Source: SZUA-36 sp963753105 (lineage in GTDB: Bacteria; Pseudomonadota; Gammaproteobacteria; Xanthomonadales; SZUA-36). Taken from it: a stretch of 64,000 nt of DNA. The position numbers and the translations under genes are program-made. The notes under the pieces were generated by a model. That model was not told the DNA's origin. It saw nothing but the letters and a program-made list of their open reading frames with translations, and did no database searches. Shown here piece after piece: positions 60,757 to 64,000 of this stretch (positions are counted from its first letter, which is position 1; each line of letters starts with the position of its first letter). The stretch is from contig CAVWBD010000003.1 of the NCBI GenBank assembly GCA_963753105.1, forward strand, positions 62,001-126,000, written 5' to 3'.

Positions 60757-62448
60757 TTACCTTCGGTTGTTACCGGACAGCGAGGCTTCTCTGATGGCGC
60801 GGAACTCGTTGCCCTCAAACCATTGCGGCCAGTCCTCACTGTCAGCCACGCGTTTGCCGATCTGGTAAAACAGCACCAGGTCCTCGATGGCGGCATCCAC
60901 GTCCCAGTCATCACGGATTTCATCCAGTGGGGAGTGGTAGCGGTTCTTGATGTATTCCGCGTTGCGCTGTGCGACGTACTCGCTGCCGTGTGCCCGGTCT
61001 GCGGTGCCGCCGCGCGCGTAGAGGATCGGTACGCCGCGCTTGGCAAAATTGAAGTGGTCTGAACGGTAATAGAATCCTTTTTCAGGTGTGGGTTCCGGTG
61101 TCAATGTGCGGCCGAAGGGCAGGGCCACTTCCGCCAGTATTTTTTCCATCTCCGAGCTACCGTAGCCCATTACGACCACGTCGTTCATTTTGCCGCGAAA
61201 ATTCAGCACGTCCATGTTGATTCCGGCGACGGTCTTGTTCATGGCAAAGGGAGGATCGGCAACATAGGCCTTTGAACCCAGCAAGCCGGATTCTTCTGCC
61301 GTGACCGCTACAAAGCCCACGCTGCGTTGCGGTGCGGTGGGTAATGACGCAAACGCCTCGGCGATTTCAAGCATGCCGGATGTGCCGCTGGCGTTGTCTT
61401 CCGCGCCGTTGAAGATGAAATCACCTTCCTGTCCCTCTTCGTGTGCGCCGGTACCGAGGTGATCCCAGTGCGCCATGTAAATAAACAGCTCGTCTGCACG
61501 TGCGCTACCGGGAATGATCGCGCCGACATTGTAGGATTCCGCGTATTTAATGGTGTTGTGGATATTGACACTGGCCAAAAGGCCGGTGGGGCTGGGTTTG
61601 ACCGGGCCCTTGGCGGCATCCTCTGTCATGCCTTCGAGGCTCAGGCCGGCCATGCTGAACAGTTCATTCGGCCACCTCGTATTGCAGCCAACCCTGGACC
61701 TTTAGCTGGTCCATGTTTTTATTTTCCGTTGCCAGGTGGAATTGCGGGCCTTCCCAACTGCTTTTCGACAACGTTCCAGCCATAGGCGGCTGGTGCGGTC
61801 TGGTGGATGATCAATGCGCCGTCGGCGCCCTGACGGGCCGCTTCTTCGTACTTGTAAGTCCAGCGGCCGTAATAGGTCATGGCGTTACCGTTGAACAGTT
61901 CCGGGTTCTGCGTGGCGTAACCCGGGTCATTGACCAGTATGACAACGGTCTTGCCGCTGACATCCAGCCCTTCGTAATCGTTCCAGTCATATTCGGGCGC
62001 GACGATGCCGTAACCCACCCATACCAGTTCACTACGCGACAGACCGTTTTCTTCTTTAACCTGCGGACTGCCGAGCATCACCTCGGTGCCATAGGTGTAG
62101 GAATGGACATTGCCTTCCAGGTCGGAGATCGACAGGGCCATGGCCGGGTCGGCTTCGATGGACACCAGTGGCACGGCTTGGCGGTAGCTGTCGCCAAACA
62201 TCGGTTTCAGACCCATTTCCCGGAACTGGTGCTTCCAGGAAGTTCAGTGTCAGGCGCTCACCCTCCGACATCGGGGCGCGTCCACCGAACTCGTCGGATG
62301 ACAGCGTGGAAATACGCTCCAGCAAACCGGCCTTATCCAGTTTCTGGATTGCAGCATCGGCATTATCAAAGGCATCGGCGCAAAGCGCTATCTGGCCGGT
62401 CAGCATGAACGGGAGCAGGCAGCTTACCTGGAACAGACGTGTTTTCAT
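60757..62448 (-). CDS. M28-family zinc aminopeptidase, exported (three frame breaks)
   Basis: This is a periplasmic or secreted metallopeptidase that removes N-terminal residues. The signal peptide is MKTRLFQVSCLLPFMLTGQIALCA. A PA domain is inserted before the peptidase core (WVGYGIVAPEYDWNDYEGLDVSGKTVVILVND). The zinc ligands lie in YMAHWDHLG, ADNASG (written GAEDNASGTSGMLE), TAEESGLLGS, and SDHFNFAKRGVP. Frames change near 62233 (extra base restoring EAQFREMGL), near 61735 and near 61670; between the last two the frame reads TENKNMDQLKVQGW. With all corrected the length is about 563 residues. Together with the M2 peptidase it supports peptide use. Confidence 0.88.
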
Positions 62449-62486
62449 CGGGGGACTCCGTTGTTGTTATTCGTGGTTGTTGTTAA

Positions 62487-63509
62487 TTATGGGCCTACGA
62501 TACGCGGTTCCGGCGACAGATCAATAGCAAATTTTTCCCGCACGGAATCACCGATGGCAGTGGCCAGTTCGAGTAATTCAATGCCGGTCGCATTATCGCG
62601 GTTGACCAGCACCAGCGCGTGCTGTTTTGATACCGCGGCGCCGCCCAGGTTACGGCCTTTCCAACCGCATTGCTCGATCAGCCACGCGGCGCTAAGCTTG
62701 GACAATCCATCGCCCGCCGGGTAGACCGGCATCCCGGTAAACTCCCCCTGCAGGGATTTTGCCAAATCATCACTGACCACCGGGTTCTTGAAAAAGCTGC
62801 CGGCATTGCCGCTGATAGCGGGGTCAGGTAGTTTGCGGCGGCGCAGACGGATAACGGCTTCGCTGACCTGTTTTGCCGTGGGCCTGTTTACACCCATTGC
62901 GTCGAGTTCTGAACGCAAGCCGGGATAGGCAAGTTTTGCTTCACAATGGCGTTGCAGACGCAAGCGGATACGCGTGATCAAATACCTGCCGGCATCGACA
63001 CCCTTGAAGCGGCTGTCGCGGTAGCCCAACTGGCAGTCATCGGCAGGGAAAAGACACCGGTTGCCATCGATAAGGTCCAGGGCTTCGACCGAGTCGAGAA
63101 CATCGGCCAATTCCACGCCGTAGGCACCGATATTCTGGATCGGCGCCGCGCCGCACAATCCGGGTATCAGGGATAGATTTTCCAGCCCGCTGAGGCCCTG
63201 TTTCAGACTCCATTCGACCAGCTGGTGCCAGTTTTCACCCGCACGGGCTTCCAGCACTGCCGTGCCGTCTGACCCGTCAACAATGCGCTTGCCGCTGATG
63301 CGGTTGAGCACGACGGTGCCATCGACATCCCCGGCAAACAGGATGTTGCTGCCGCCACCCAGGACCAGGTCACTCCCGGGATCAAAGCCTAAATCACCGC
63401 TAAAGACCTGCAGGTCAGCATCGCTTTCAAGCTCGAGTAAATGGCCCGCGCGGGCTTCGACGGCAAAGCTGTTGAGGTGTTTCAAAGAAGCGTTGTCGGA
63501 CCGCTTCAT
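62487..63509 (-). CDS. murB: UDP-N-acetylenolpyruvoylglucosamine reductase
   Basis: MurB reduces enolpyruvyl-UDP-GlcNAc to UDP-MurNAc with NADPH and FAD in peptidoglycan synthesis. The 340-residue protein has FAD-binding LVLGGGSNIL, GLSGLENLSLIPGLCGAAPIQNIGAYG in two parts and the catalytic Ser238 in NAGSFFKNP. Tyr in QLGYRDSRFK and its long loop mark it as type I, like E. coli. Its start overlaps the pyrD stop by 4 bases. Confidence 0.95.
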   Translation of the reverse strand: MKRSDNASLKHLNSFAVEARAGHLLELESDADLQVFSGDLGFDPGSDLVLGGGSNILFAGDVDGTVVLNRISGKRIVDGSDGTAVLEARAGENWHQLVEWSLKQGLSGLENLSLIPGLCGAAPIQNIGAYGVELADVLDSVEALDLIDGNRCLFPADDCQLGYRDSRFKGVDAGRYLITRIRLRLQRHCEAKLAYPGLRSELDAMGVNRPTAKQVSEAVIRLRRRKLPDPAISGNAGSFFKNPVVSDDLAKSLQGEFTGMPVYPAGDGLSKLSAAWLIEQCGWKGRNLGGAAVSKQHALVLVNRDNATGIELLELATAIGDSVREKFAIDLSPEPRIVGP

Positions 63510-64000
63510 ACGTGATCTTGATCCCTGATCGCCTTAAGACAATCACTGATCAGGTCAGGTCCCTTGTATACAAAACCGGTGTAAAACTGCACCAGGTCGG
63601 CACCCAGGCGGATTTTTTCAGCCGCGTCTTCACCCGATGTGATGCCGCCCGTACCGATCAGTGCGACTTCACCCGGTAGTGCATCGCGGAACCGGGCCAG
63701 CACGTGATTGGCCTGCTCCCTGACCGGTTCGCCACTGAGGCCACCGGCTTCATCCGCAAAACGCATACCCCTGACGGCCTCGCGGGATATCGTCGTATTG
63801 GTTGCGATCAGCCCGTCGAAGCTGTTTTGCACCACGGCATCCGCGATGCCCGGTATTTGTTGGTCCTCGAGGTCGGGTGCAACCTTGACGACCAGTGGCA
63901 CCAGCCTTTCGTGTTCATCGGTCAGTTCGGCACGCCGGCTGTTGAGTGAGCCCAGCAAATGGTTCAGTTGTTCCTCGTTCTGCAATTCCCGCAGGCCCTT
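63506..64000 (-). CDS. pyrD: Dihydroorotate dehydrogenase, class 2 (N-terminus outside window)
   Basis: PyrD oxidises dihydroorotate to orotate at the inner membrane, passing electrons to quinone. The 165 codons in the window are the C-terminal half: KGLRELQ, VPLVVKVAPDLEDQQI, the FMN-binding ATNTTISRE, GGLSGEPV, and VALIGTGGITSGEDAAEKI with LVQFYTGFVYKGP. The motifs match the class 2 enzyme. The gene continues past the window edge. Confidence 0.94.
   Translation of the reverse strand, partial: KGLRELQNEEQLNHLLGSLNSRRAELTDEHERLVPLVVKVAPDLEDQQIPGIADAVVQNSFDGLIATNTTISREAVRGMRFADEAGGLSGEPVREQANHVLARFRDALPGEVALIGTGGITSGEDAAEKIRLGADLVQFYTGFVYKGPDLISDCLKAIRDQDHV

Overview
The window is a 64 kb chromosomal segment of a gammaproteobacterium. 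Several conserved gene strings support this: psd/prmB-aroC-asd-fimV-truA-trpF-trpB-trpA-accD-folC-dedD-cvpA-purF, then serC-pheA-aroA-cmk-rpsA-ihfB-lapA-lapB. FimV, LapA/LapB, PrmB, PpnN and NfuA are typical of that class. An M2 peptidyl-dipeptidase, an Oar-like TonB receptor and an M28 peptidase suggest a free-living, peptide-using, possibly marine heterotroph, perhaps near Woeseiaceae or Chromatiales. That placement is an inference and no 16S gene is present.

Layout. 1-9.6 kb: truncated exported EEP-family nuclease, tRNA-Pro(CGG) with a duplicated 3' end, ppnN, an unknown exported protein, the M2 lipoprotein peptidase, the Oar-like receptor, then a repeat-rich gap. 9.7-38.3 kb: tightly packed housekeeping genes, almost all on the plus strand, covering phospholipid, aromatic amino acid, tryptophan, fatty acid, folate and purine synthesis, ribosomal protein S1, IHF, LPS control, surface polysaccharide precursors and Fe-S carrier NfuA. 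38.8-50.6 kb: mostly minus strand and more accessory. It holds cytochrome c4, the damage-inducible dnaE2 with a perfect LexA box, DUF502, a damaged imuB, a GntR(YtrA)-type ABC transporter operon, a HigBA toxin-antitoxin pair and a sodium/solute symporter. 50.8-64 kb: FKBP isomerase, DUF2058, metH with an ArsR-methyltransferase regulator, NAD kinase, 5'-nucleotidase, glutaryl-CoA dehydrogenase, M28 peptidase, murB and the start-truncated pyrD.

Two features dominate the non-coding sequence. First, nearly every larger gap carries palindromic repeats of at least three families. Their hairpin stems differ in sequence but stay complementary, and they close on short loops that contain GGA on one strand. 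In all five gaps between same-direction genes the GGA strand is the transcribed one. Second, about 25 single-base frame breaks interrupt 15 otherwise intact genes, including aroC, cmk, galU and metH. These look like uncorrected sequencing indels rather than real pseudogenes, so those genes are annotated across the breaks as one CDS each.
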